Shown piece after piece: positions 47,459 through 55,831 of a DNA stretch of 64,000 bases. Under the pieces are notes generated by a model, which was not told where the DNA came from, searched no databases, and worked only from the letters and a program-made list of their open reading frames with translations. How positions within the stretch are numbered: the stretch's first letter is position 1; every line of letters starts with the position of its first letter. The position numbers and the translations under genes were made by a program. Source of the DNA: an uncultured Bacteroidales bacterium (GTDB lineage: Bacteria; Bacteroidota; Bacteroidia; Bacteroidales; P3); the NCBI GenBank assembly GCA_900316235.1, contig ONCC01000004.1, positions 1-64,000 of the forward strand, in the 5' to 3' direction.

Positions 47459-47932
47459 ATGGGAAACAGGTTTAGGGAAAAAGTGACTGAAGAGGGTCTG
47501 GACAGGGACTTGGTGCAAGAGGAACTGGGGCATGAGGTAGAGCCTGAGCGTGTGGATGAATTTGAGCGTGTGGATGAACCGGAGCCTGAACAGGAGAAAT
47601 CAGGGAAGAGTGGGAAAGGTGACAAGATGGCGAAGGGTATATCCAAGATTCTTGGGGGTGATATTTTGGGAGACAAGTTAGTGCTGAACCAGATACCTTT
47701 ACTATTGTTATGCCTGTTTTTCCTCCTTCTGCTAGTGGCCAACCGATATAAAGTGGAGAGTTTGAGCCGTGAGAAGATGGCTTCGATGGAGAGAATCAAC
47801 GACTTGCGGGAGCAGAGGATACAAATGCAGAAGCAATACCAAAAGAGTGTGAAGATTTCGCAGATTGCTGAGGATTTGAGAGAGTGTGGAGTGGGAATCA
47901 CGAGTGGCCCCCCATATGAAATTGAGAAATGA
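47459..47932 (+). CDS. ftsL: FtsL-like cell division protein
   Basis: 157 aa: acidic/basic cytoplasmic N-terminal tail (with the 18-bp duplication ERVDEF/ERVDEP at 47546-47581), one membrane helix (LPLLLLCLFFLLLLVANR region, about 79-95), then a periplasmic coiled coil (SLSREKMASMERINDLREQR). This is the usual form of FtsL in Bacteroidota, acting with FtsQ and FtsB-like partners in septal peptidoglycan synthesis. Its stop codon lies inside a period-7 array that runs toward ftsI. Confidence 0.85.
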   Translation: MGNRFREKVTEEGLDRDLVQEELGHEVEPERVDEFERVDEPEPEQEKSGKSGKGDKMAKGISKILGGDILGDKLVLNQIPLLLLCLFFLLLLVANRYKVESLSREKMASMERINDLREQRIQMQKQYQKSVKISQIAEDLRECGVGITSGPPYEIEK

Positions 47933-47963
47933 AAAATGGGAATTGAAAATTGAAAAAGGAAGA
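47915..47963. repeat. Period-7 array across the ftsL stop and ftsI start region
   Basis: Seven 7-bp units: TATGAAA, TTGAGAA, ATGAAAA, ATGGGAA, TTGAAAA, TTGAAAA, AGGAAGA. The ftsL TGA (47930-47932) and the TTG at 47950 fall within it. Confidence 0.7.
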
Positions 47964-50205
47964 AAATAAGAAGGACACGAGGACGATGAAGGGAATGACG
48001 GCGTTCTACCTGCTGCTCACTTTGGTGGGTGGCGTGGCTATCTTTGTCAGCATCGTCAATATACAGTGGGTCCACGGTGATGAATGGCGCGCCCGCGGAG
48101 AGAAGCGAGAACTGTGGCTCCGTACTGACCCCGCCCGAAGGGGTAATATTTATTCAAGTGATGGTAAGATTCTTGCTACTACGGTGACGGAATGTGATTT
48201 GTATTTGGATCTCGACAAGTCGTTAGAGTATAACGACAAAGGTGAGATGGTATATGACAAGGAACACAATGCCAAGCAGAAATGCCCGATAGTGGATAGT
48301 TGCTTCGAGAAGTACATTGATACGGTGTGTATTATGCTCAGCGAAGCCGTTCCGTCGCACAATGTGCAATATTACCGCAACCGTATCGTCTCGGAGCGCT
48401 CGAAAGCCAAGCCCCGTCGCTGCTTCCTAGTGGAGCGCAGGATACCCTATTCCACGTGGCAGACCATCACCCGCTTGCCAGGCTGGAAGTCGGGAGTGGT
48501 GAAGCAGGTTGACGGTCGCAGTGTGATACGTCAAGTGAGAGCGCACATCTATGGCAATATGGCGGGTAACGCAATAGGATTCGACAATGCCTTGAATCAG
48601 GGTACATACACGGGCCTCGAGGGTGCCTACGATTCTATCCTCCGAGGACAGGACGGCATCTTCAACTGCCGACGTTTGACGAAGGGTATCTGGCTACCCG
48701 ACGAGCCACGAGAGCGCAAGGAGGTTCCACAGAGAACCGACAACGATCAGGTGGATACGATTGTGGTGCAGAACAAGGTGGATGGTATGAGTATTGTATC
48801 GACCATTGATACTCGTTACCAGGATATCGCGGAAAACTCCCTTAGAAAAGCCCTGCGCCAGTATGGCGGCACTTCGGGATGCGCGGTGTTGATGGAGATG
48901 GAAACAGGATATGTGCTGGCTTGCGCCAATCTAGCAATAGACACGTCGTTGCATGATTATGTGGAGAAGCGCGACGAGAATGTGGCGGTGAGCCATGTCT
49001 ATGAACCGGGTTCGACCTTCAAGACCATCATCCTTACGGCTATGATGAGTGACAAGGAAATCAAGATAGATACCGCCATGAAGGTAAAGGCGTTCTATAA
49101 GGATTTTGGAGGAAAGAACGGCGTCATAAAGGACTCCCACAAGAAGAAGGACTCGTTGAGCGTGAAAGAGGTAATGGAGGAGTCGTCGAATGTGGGTATG
49201 TGTGACCTCGGATGGAAGTATTACAACAAACGTCGCGACAAACTTGTGGAACTCGTCAAGGAATTATTCCCTTATGAAAAACTGCATCTTGATGTCAATG
49301 CTCCCGAATATAGTGCGAGGATAAACAATGTGAATACCTCGAACCGCGACTTTCTGAACTTCTGCTACGGCTATTCGACGACCGTATCGGCGATGCGATT
49401 GATTACATTCTACAATGCTCTCGGTGCTGGTGGACGGATGGTGAAGCCTCTATTCTGCAAAGCCATTGTTGACGGGGATAAGGTGCGCGAGATGAAACCA
49501 ATCGTGTTGAATCCACAGATTTGTTCGAAGGAGACTGCCGCCATGATGAAGACCTTGTTGGAGGGTGTTGTGGAAAATGGTACGGGCAACAATATCAAGA
49601 ACAATACCTATGGTATCGCCGGCAAGACGGGTACGGCTGTTCACAGCTATTCGAACAAGAGCCGCTACAATGGCTCCTTTGCTGGCTTCTTCCCGGCGGA
49701 GAATCCGCGCTACACCTGTCTGGTGGTTATCGAAAATAGTCCTGCCTACGGTCGCCAGGCGGCATTGGTGTTCAAGGACATCAGTGACTGTGTGGTGGCT
49801 GTCGACAAGCGGTTGAGCGATGGCGTGCTGAAGAGCGTGTGGCCCACACTGAGGGTCGATAGTACGAAGGCTCTTCAGATACCATTCCTTGAAAAAGGTA
49901 ATCAGGAAGGAATTGCGAATGCGTATGAGTTGTTGGGCCGTCAGTATCGTACTTCCGATCCAAAGAGCAAGTGGGTGTCTTACCGCGCAGCCAGTGATTC
50001 GATACCGGGTAGCTACATAGCCTACAAACCTGTATCTGGAAAGGTTCCCAATTGCTATGGAATGAGTGCCAAGGATGCAGTGACGTTATTGAGAGAGCAG
50101 GGCTATAGGGCCCGCGTGGTAGGATATGGTAAGGTAGTTTCCCAGCAACCCAAGTCGGGTACGGTTAGTAAACGTGGAACTATGGTGATTTTGAATATGA
50201 AATAG
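47950..50205 (+). CDS. ftsI: Septal peptidoglycan transpeptidase (class B PBP) with PASTA domain
   Basis: 751 aa. One N-terminal membrane helix (FYLLLTLVGGVAIFVSIV), PBP dimerisation domain, then transpeptidase motifs: S355-xx-K in EPGSTFKT, SSN in EESSNVGM, and KTG in AGKTGTAVH. A C-terminal PASTA domain (VPNCYGMSAKDAVTLLREQG) ends the protein. It crosslinks septal peptidoglycan with FtsW. Start: TTG 47950 gives a basic cytoplasmic tail, but ATG 47986 or 47995 is possible and lies outside the repeat array; the choice does not affect the domains. Confidence 0.93.
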   Translation: MKKEENKKDTRTMKGMTAFYLLLTLVGGVAIFVSIVNIQWVHGDEWRARGEKRELWLRTDPARRGNIYSSDGKILATTVTECDLYLDLDKSLEYNDKGEMVYDKEHNAKQKCPIVDSCFEKYIDTVCIMLSEAVPSHNVQYYRNRIVSERSKAKPRRCFLVERRIPYSTWQTITRLPGWKSGVVKQVDGRSVIRQVRAHIYGNMAGNAIGFDNALNQGTYTGLEGAYDSILRGQDGIFNCRRLTKGIWLPDEPRERKEVPQRTDNDQVDTIVVQNKVDGMSIVSTIDTRYQDIAENSLRKALRQYGGTSGCAVLMEMETGYVLACANLAIDTSLHDYVEKRDENVAVSHVYEPGSTFKTIILTAMMSDKEIKIDTAMKVKAFYKDFGGKNGVIKDSHKKKDSLSVKEVMEESSNVGMCDLGWKYYNKRRDKLVELVKELFPYEKLHLDVNAPEYSARINNVNTSNRDFLNFCYGYSTTVSAMRLITFYNALGAGGRMVKPLFCKAIVDGDKVREMKPIVLNPQICSKETAAMMKTLLEGVVENGTGNNIKNNTYGIAGKTGTAVHSYSNKSRYNGSFAGFFPAENPRYTCLVVIENSPAYGRQAALVFKDISDCVVAVDKRLSDGVLKSVWPTLRVDSTKALQIPFLEKGNQEGIANAYELLGRQYRTSDPKSKWVSYRAASDSIPGSYIAYKPVSGKVPNCYGMSAKDAVTLLREQGYRARVVGYGKVVSQQPKSGTVSKRGTMVILNMK

Positions 50206-50213
50206 ACTAGTAT

Positions 50214-51665
50214 ATGAAGCTGAAAGATATTGTCAAGGGAATAGACTGTGAGATGCGCGGAAGCGCTGAAGTGGAGGTGAAAGACCTTCAGTTTGACTCG
50301 CGCAAGGTGGTGAAAGGAACCCTTTTTGTGGCACAACCAGGCACGAAGGTCGACGGTCATGACTTCATTGCCAAGGCTGTGGAGGCTGGCGCTGTGGCAG
50401 TGGTTTGTCAGCATATTCCAGAGAACTCTCCCGAGGGAGTGACCTATGTGGTGACGAAAGACAGCAGCAGGACTCTTGGTGAGATGGCAGCAAATTTCTA
50501 CGACCACCCGTCGCGAAGCCTGAAACTCATAGGTATCACTGGCACCAATGGCAAGACTACCACGGTTACTCTGCTTCATAGGATGTTCCGCATGATGGGA
50601 CATCATGTAGGGTTGGTGTCCACTATCGTCAACAAGATTGACGAAAAAGAACTTGCGGCAAGCCATACAACTCCGGATTCATTGGAGCTGAATCAATTGC
50701 TGCGCAAGATGGTGGATGCCGGATGCAACTACTGCTTTATGGAGGTAAGTTCACATGCAGTGGTACAGCAACGCATTGCCGGTGTACAGTTTACAGGAGC
50801 AATCTTCAGCAATATTACCCATGATCATTTGGATTTCCACAAGACCATGGCCAATTATATCGCCGCCAAGAAAGGTTTCTTCGACGGTCTTCCCTCAACG
50901 GCATGGGCTTTGGTGAATATCGATGACAAGAACGGCCGTGTCATGGTTCAGAACACTCACGCCAAGGTGTCGACCTATGGATTGAACCAGATGGGAGACT
51001 TCCATTGCAGGATTATTGAGGAGAGTTTCGAGGGGATGCATCTGGATATCAATGGCAAGGAACTTTGGTGCCGTTTGGTGGGACGCTTCAATGCTTACAA
51101 TCTGATGGCTATCTATGGTGCCGCTGTCCTTAGTGGAGCTTCAGAGGATGATGTGTTGCGGTTGCTGTCCACTCTTGAACCTGCTCCTGGTAGGTTCCAA
51201 TATGTCAGTGGACACGGTGTCACAGCTATTGTTGACTATGCCCATACGCCCGATGCTTTGCAGAATGTCATTGAGACCATCGACGCTATTCGTCGCCCTA
51301 CCCAGCAGTTGATTACCGTAGTGGGTTGTGGCGGTGACCGTGACAAGACTAAACGTCCCGAGATGGCACAGATTGCTAGCGAGGGGAGTGATAAACTGGT
51401 GTTGACCAGTGATAACCCCCGTACTGAGAAACCCGAAAGTATTCTGGACGATATGGAAGCGGGTCTCAGTCCCGAACAGTTGAGTCATACGGTGCGAATT
51501 ACAGACCGTCGTCAGGCCATCCGCACTGCCTGTATGATGGCCCGTGAGGGTGACATTATCCTTATCGCTGGCAAAGGACATGAGAAGTATCAGGAGGTGA
51601 ACGGCGTACGTAGCCATTTCGACGATGTCGAGGAGGCGGAAAAGGAATTGAATGCTAAGAATTAA
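50214..51665 (+). CDS. murE: UDP-MurNAc-L-Ala-D-Glu:meso-diaminopimelate ligase
   Basis: 483 aa. P-loop GITGTNGKTTT (about 104-114), FMEVSSHAV, and the DAP-selecting DNPRTE motif (about 402-407), which predicts meso-DAP peptidoglycan. C-terminal ligase domain ends with AGKGHEKYQ. Cotranscribed between ftsI (8-bp gap) and mraY; a period-7 array covers its last codons, its stop and the mraY start. Confidence 0.96.
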   Translation: MKLKDIVKGIDCEMRGSAEVEVKDLQFDSRKVVKGTLFVAQPGTKVDGHDFIAKAVEAGAVAVVCQHIPENSPEGVTYVVTKDSSRTLGEMAANFYDHPSRSLKLIGITGTNGKTTTVTLLHRMFRMMGHHVGLVSTIVNKIDEKELAASHTTPDSLELNQLLRKMVDAGCNYCFMEVSSHAVVQQRIAGVQFTGAIFSNITHDHLDFHKTMANYIAAKKGFFDGLPSTAWALVNIDDKNGRVMVQNTHAKVSTYGLNQMGDFHCRIIEESFEGMHLDINGKELWCRLVGRFNAYNLMAIYGAAVLSGASEDDVLRLLSTLEPAPGRFQYVSGHGVTAIVDYAHTPDALQNVIETIDAIRRPTQQLITVVGCGGDRDKTKRPEMAQIASEGSDKLVLTSDNPRTEKPESILDDMEAGLSPEQLSHTVRITDRRQAIRTACMMAREGDIILIAGKGHEKYQEVNGVRSHFDDVEEAEKELNAKN

Positions 51666-51678
51666 GAATGGAGAATTA
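51644..51678. repeat. Period-7 array across the murE stop and mraY start
   Basis: Units GGAATTG, AATGCTA, AGAATTA, AGAATGG, AGAATTA, the last running into the ATG of mraY at 51678. The murE stop TAA (51663-51665) is inside the array. Same design as at 449-483. Confidence 0.65.
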
Positions 51679-52853
51679 TGCTATATTATCTTTTTCATTG
51701 GTTGCATGAGTCAGGGGTTCCGGGAGCGGGCGTGTTTGAGTATATCTCGTTCCGGTCAGGAGCAAGTATTGTAACAGCTCTGTTTATTATGCTCTTTTTG
51801 GGGAAACCCTTCATCCGCTGGATGAAGAACAAGATGGGCATGATGGACGAGGTTCGTACCGAGCTCGGCCTTGAGGGCGCTGCCCGTAAGAGTCAGACAC
51901 CCACCATGGGTGGTTTGCTTATCTTGGCGGCTATCATCATTCCCACACTCCTCTTCGCTAAACTTGACAATATCTATGTGCTTATCATGCTTGGTACAAC
52001 GGTATGGATGGGGATGATAGGTTTCTTGGATGACTATCTGAAGAAGGCTCGTGGTAAAGCTGGCCTTCCAGGAAAATACAAGGTATTGGGGCAGGTTCTT
52101 CTGGGTCTTGTGGTGGGATTGCTTATCATGCATCATCCTTCAATTTCGGGTTCCACGACCACTACAATTCCTTTTGTGAAGAACAACGAGTTTGACTATG
52201 CGTGGCTTGTTACCTGGATGGGCGACTGGGCTTCCGATCTAGTATGGGTGGTCTATGTATTGATTATCATATTGATAGTTACTGCTGTCAGTAATGCATC
52301 GAATCTCACCGATGGAATCGATGGTATTGCTACAGGCGTAGCTGCTGTCAATGGTGGTGCTTTGGCACTGCTGGCATGGGTGAGTGGTAACATTGTGATG
52401 GCTGGTTATCTCAATATTATGTATCTTTCAAATATTGGCGAATTGGCCATTTTTAGTACCGCCTTTGTCGGCGCCACTCTCGGTTTCCTCTGGTACAATG
52501 GCCATCCTGCTGATGTTTTTATGGGTGATACTGGTTCTTTGGCTATTGGTAGTATTATTGCTGTCTTTGCCGTCCTAATTAAAAAAGAACTCCTTTTGCC
52601 TGTACTCTGTGGAATATATGTGGTCGAGAATCTTTCAGTCATTATTCAGACTTCATATTGTAAATACTATCGCCGTCGTCATAGACTACCATCTAACCAG
52701 CCAGTGCCTGTGGAGAAACGCCCCTTTCTCATGACACCTCTCCATCACCACTACCAAAAGAAGGGAGTTGCCGAAGAGAAAGTGGTAATTCGGTTCATTA
52801 TCATTGCCATCCTCCTCGCCATTTTCACCCTCTCGACATTGAAACTACGATAA
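51678..52853 (+). CDS. mraY: Phospho-N-acetylmuramoyl-pentapeptide transferase
   Basis: 391 aa polytopic inner-membrane enzyme making lipid I. Conserved TPTMGGLLIL, the Mg-binding GFLDDYLK, NLTDGIDGIATG, GDTGSLAIG and MTPLHHHYQKKG. Normal length and position after murE. Confidence 0.96.
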   Translation: MLYYLFHWLHESGVPGAGVFEYISFRSGASIVTALFIMLFLGKPFIRWMKNKMGMMDEVRTELGLEGAARKSQTPTMGGLLILAAIIIPTLLFAKLDNIYVLIMLGTTVWMGMIGFLDDYLKKARGKAGLPGKYKVLGQVLLGLVVGLLIMHHPSISGSTTTTIPFVKNNEFDYAWLVTWMGDWASDLVWVVYVLIIILIVTAVSNASNLTDGIDGIATGVAAVNGGALALLAWVSGNIVMAGYLNIMYLSNIGELAIFSTAFVGATLGFLWYNGHPADVFMGDTGSLAIGSIIAVFAVLIKKELLLPVLCGIYVVENLSVIIQTSYCKYYRRRHRLPSNQPVPVEKRPFLMTPLHHHYQKKGVAEEKVVIRFIIIAILLAIFTLSTLKLR

Positions 52854-52883
52854 AGAACAAATCAACTTATCAACGAAACCAAT

Positions 52884-53423
52884 ATGACTATTGAAACTTT
52901 GGCCATCCAGGGCCGCGACAGAATTCACACCGGTTTGGCCGGTATTGACATCCAGCGTCTCAAAACTATGCGTAACGCTTCGCTACGTGCCTGCTTTAAT
53001 CGCTTGGAAGAGACTCGTTATCGTATGGAGTTTGTTGCTCGTGTCCGTGGCCGCGAATACATCAATGATGCCGCTGCGCGCTCTATTAATGCTACTTGGT
53101 ATACACTTGAGAGTGTCAAAGGAGGATTGATATGGATTGCCGAAGCCCCTAAGACCCATGCCGACTACAGCCGTCTAATGCCTTTGGCGCTTCGCAAAGT
53201 GAGAATGCTTCTTATTGTGGGCGGTGATAGTGAGTGGATGCGCAAGTCCTTCTCGGGGATCATACCGACTATAGAGACTTGCATCTCAATGGCTGACGCA
53301 TTGCAGAAAGCCTATCGTTACGAAGCAGACGATGTGAAGGTCCTCTACTCTCCTGCATGCGATAATGGGCAGTCGGTGGAGGATTGTGGAGAGTCTTTCC
53401 GTCGTGAGGTAAATGAATTGTAA
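52884..53423 (+). CDS. MurD remnant: C-terminal domain only, in the murD slot
   Basis: 179 aa. It aligns by eye with the C-terminal third of MurD (UDP-MurNAc-L-Ala:D-Glu ligase): LAIQGRDRIHTGLAGI corresponds to the end of the central domain, RLEETRYR to the HRLE region, ARVRGREYINDAAARSIN to FINDSKATN, and VLYSPACDN to LLSPACASF. The N-terminal UDP-binding domain and the central ATPase domain with its P-loop are gone, and the conserved Lys/Thr of DSKATN are replaced. It cannot be a working ligase. The frame, start context (30 bp after mraY) and 9-bp gap to ftsW are clean, so it appears maintained; a role as a binding scaffold is inference. A complete murD must exist elsewhere if the cell makes peptidoglycan. 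Confidence 0.75.
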   Translation: MTIETLAIQGRDRIHTGLAGIDIQRLKTMRNASLRACFNRLEETRYRMEFVARVRGREYINDAAARSINATWYTLESVKGGLIWIAEAPKTHADYSRLMPLALRKVRMLLIVGGDSEWMRKSFSGIIPTIETCISMADALQKAYRYEADDVKVLYSPACDNGQSVEDCGESFRREVNEL

Positions 53424-53432
53424 CAAGGAACA

Positions 53433-54650
53433 ATGAAAGTATCGAAGATATTCAGGGGCGATAGAACAATCTGGGTGGTTTTCCTGCTACTCAGCATTAT
53501 TTCACTGGTGGAGGTTTATAGTTCTATCGGTCTTTTCGCCTATTCCCAAGGCAGTGGATGGCCCACGGGTCTTTTCCTGAAACATCTTTTCATCGTTCTT
53601 GCTACTTGGGTGGTTGTGGTACTGGCCTCGCATGTCAACTATCGTTTCTTCTCCCGTTTCGCCCTATTGGGATTTTGGATTTCTGTTGTGTTATTGGCGG
53701 TAGTGCTCATGATGGGTGGCCGATGGTTTCGGCTGCCTGTGGTTGGCCAGTTCCAGCCTTCGGAAGTGGCCAAGGTGATGCTTGTGCTCTTTGTGGCTCG
53801 TCAGTTGGCACTCAAAAAAGATCAGGCGGAGGAACTCGGGACATTCCTTTCGTTACTTATCTATATTGTAGGTGTTGTGGTACTCGTTCTTCCGGAGAAC
53901 TTCTCCACGGCGGCCTTGATTTTTCTTTCTTGTTATTTAATGATGCTCTTTGGAGGTGTCAATCGCAAATGGTGGTGGCGTCTGATGCTGGTGGGTATGT
54001 TCGTGGTTGGCGCTGGATTAGCGGTGACGTATGTGCGTTATGACAAAAGTACTCGAGAGGAGACAGAGAAAACAGAGCAACTTTTGGAACGCTCTACAAC
54101 GTGGGGACACCGTATCCATTCTTGGCTGAAACCCAATCCCGATGAGCTTTCGCAAGAGAATATGTCACGTATGGCTATCGCCCGTGGCGGCTTTTTTGGG
54201 AAAGGCCCTGGCAATACTGTACATGCACGTCTGATGACGCAGGCTCACAATGATTTCATTTATGCCATCATTATTGAAGAACTTGGTGCGTTGACGGGTA
54301 TCTTGATATTGGTGCTTTATAGCTTCTTCTATTTCCGATGCATACGTCTTGCATGGCGGTGTAAGGGACGTTTTGGGGCTTTTGCTGTGGCTGGGTTTGG
54401 CACTATGATTTATCTGCAGGCGCTGGCCAATATGTGTGTGGCTGTCGGAGTACTTCCTGTCACAGGACAGACGTTGCCTTTCGTCTCTTATGGAGGAACA
54501 GCGTATATCTTCCTCGGTTGCGGCCTGGGAATTATCCAGTCGGTGGCAGCTGACGTATACGAAGAGAAGAAAGAAGAGACGCCAAGACTTGCCGGGGAGG
54601 AATCCAAGTTGACAATTATTGACGATACAAAGGAAGAAAAACAAGAATAG
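53433..54650 (+). CDS. ftsW: Septal peptidoglycan glycosyltransferase FtsW (SEDS family)
   Basis: 405 aa with about ten membrane helices. SEDS features: VGQFQPSEVAKVML, FGKGPGNTVHARLMTQAHNDF cut here at FGKGPGN and AHNDFIYAIIIEELG, and the C-terminal LPFVSYGGTAYIF. It polymerises lipid II with FtsI. The C-terminal cytoplasmic tail is charged. Confidence 0.95.
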   Translation: MKVSKIFRGDRTIWVVFLLLSIISLVEVYSSIGLFAYSQGSGWPTGLFLKHLFIVLATWVVVVLASHVNYRFFSRFALLGFWISVVLLAVVLMMGGRWFRLPVVGQFQPSEVAKVMLVLFVARQLALKKDQAEELGTFLSLLIYIVGVVVLVLPENFSTAALIFLSCYLMMLFGGVNRKWWWRLMLVGMFVVGAGLAVTYVRYDKSTREETEKTEQLLERSTTWGHRIHSWLKPNPDELSQENMSRMAIARGGFFGKGPGNTVHARLMTQAHNDFIYAIIIEELGALTGILILVLYSFFYFRCIRLAWRCKGRFGAFAVAGFGTMIYLQALANMCVAVGVLPVTGQTLPFVSYGGTAYIFLGCGLGIIQSVAADVYEEKKEETPRLAGEESKLTIIDDTKEEKQE

Positions 54651-54652
54651 AT

Positions 54653-55828
54653 ATGAAGATAATTATTAGTGGTGGAGGAAGCGGCGGACATATATTCCCC
54701 GCCGTAGCCATAGCAAACGCTGTAAAAGCACGTTGGAACGATGCTGAGATTCTTTTTGTCGGAGCTGAAGGCCGTATGGAGATGGAGAAGGTGCCGGCGG
54801 CAGGCTACAAAATTGTGGGTCTTCCCATTGCTGGTCTGCAGCGCAAACTCACGCCTGCGAACATTATGAAGAATCTTCAATTGCCTTTTCGCATCATGAA
54901 GAGCCGCCGCATCGTGAAGAGTGTTATCTGTGACTTCAATCCCGACATCGTGGTGGGAGTAGGTGGTTTCGCCAGTGAGCCCACACTGAAGACCGCTGCT
55001 GCCATGGGATATAAGACCCTTCTTCAGGAGCAGAATTCCTATGCTGGCCTGACAAATAAAATCCTCGCCCGTAAGGCCGAGAAGATATGTGTGGCTTATG
55101 AGGGAATGGAGAGGTTCTTTCCCAAAGAGAAGATTGTCTTTACTGGTAATCCGGTGCGTGCTGATATCGAGCAGATGAATGTCAGCTCCGCTGAGGGACG
55201 TGCTCATTTCGGTCTTGAGACAGAAGGCCGTGTGCTTCTCTCTGTGGGCGGTAGTCTTGGCGCTCGTAGTATCAATGAGATGATTATTAACCATCTCCAT
55301 TTCTTCCGCGAGAACAAGATACAAGTTATTTGGCAGACGGGCCGTTGGATGTATGACCAAGCTGTTGCCGCCGTGGAACGTGCTCAGATGGGACAGTGGG
55401 TTAAGGTGCACAAGTTCATCTCCCGTATGGATATGGCTTATGCTGCAGCCGATATCGTTGTGTCACGTGCTGGCGCCATCGCCATCAGTGAACTTTGTCT
55501 TGTGGGCAAGCCTGTGGTACTCATTCCTTCGCCTAATGTGGCAGAAGACCATCAGACTAAGAATGCTTTGGCGCTCGTCGACCGTGGTGCTGCCGTCATG
55601 GTGAAAGATGCCGACTGCAATAGTCAGGGCCTCGCTGCCGTGAAAGATATTTTTGATGCCCCAGAACATCAGGAGGCTATGCGTGCTGCTATTACTAAGA
55701 TGGCTGTTCGCGATGCTGCCAACAAGATTGTTGACCAAATTGATAACATTGTCTACGGTCCTGCCAGGAAGGCTGCTGTCAAACTTCCCGATGAACTCCA
55801 GCGGCTGGAAGACCTCAAAAAACTCTAA
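54653..55828 (+). CDS. murG: UDP-GlcNAc:lipid I N-acetylglucosaminyltransferase
   Basis: 391 aa GT-B enzyme: N-terminal ISGGGSGGHIFPAVA, VGVGGFASEPTL, LLQEQNSYAG, and the C-terminal SVGGSLGARSINEM, VSRAGAIAISEL, PSPNVAEDHQTKNA. It makes lipid II at the inner membrane. Gaps of 2-3 bp on both sides indicate tight coupling with ftsW and murC. Confidence 0.96.
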   Translation: MKIIISGGGSGGHIFPAVAIANAVKARWNDAEILFVGAEGRMEMEKVPAAGYKIVGLPIAGLQRKLTPANIMKNLQLPFRIMKSRRIVKSVICDFNPDIVVGVGGFASEPTLKTAAAMGYKTLLQEQNSYAGLTNKILARKAEKICVAYEGMERFFPKEKIVFTGNPVRADIEQMNVSSAEGRAHFGLETEGRVLLSVGGSLGARSINEMIINHLHFFRENKIQVIWQTGRWMYDQAVAAVERAQMGQWVKVHKFISRMDMAYAAADIVVSRAGAIAISELCLVGKPVVLIPSPNVAEDHQTKNALALVDRGAAVMVKDADCNSQGLAAVKDIFDAPEHQEAMRAAITKMAVRDAANKIVDQIDNIVYGPARKAAVKLPDELQRLEDLKKL

Positions 55829-55831
55829 GCG

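Noticed and set aside
47459..47932. ftsL as an unrelated coiled-coil protein
   Set aside because: Position between rsmH and ftsI, a single membrane helix and a following coiled coil fit FtsL of Bacteroidota well.
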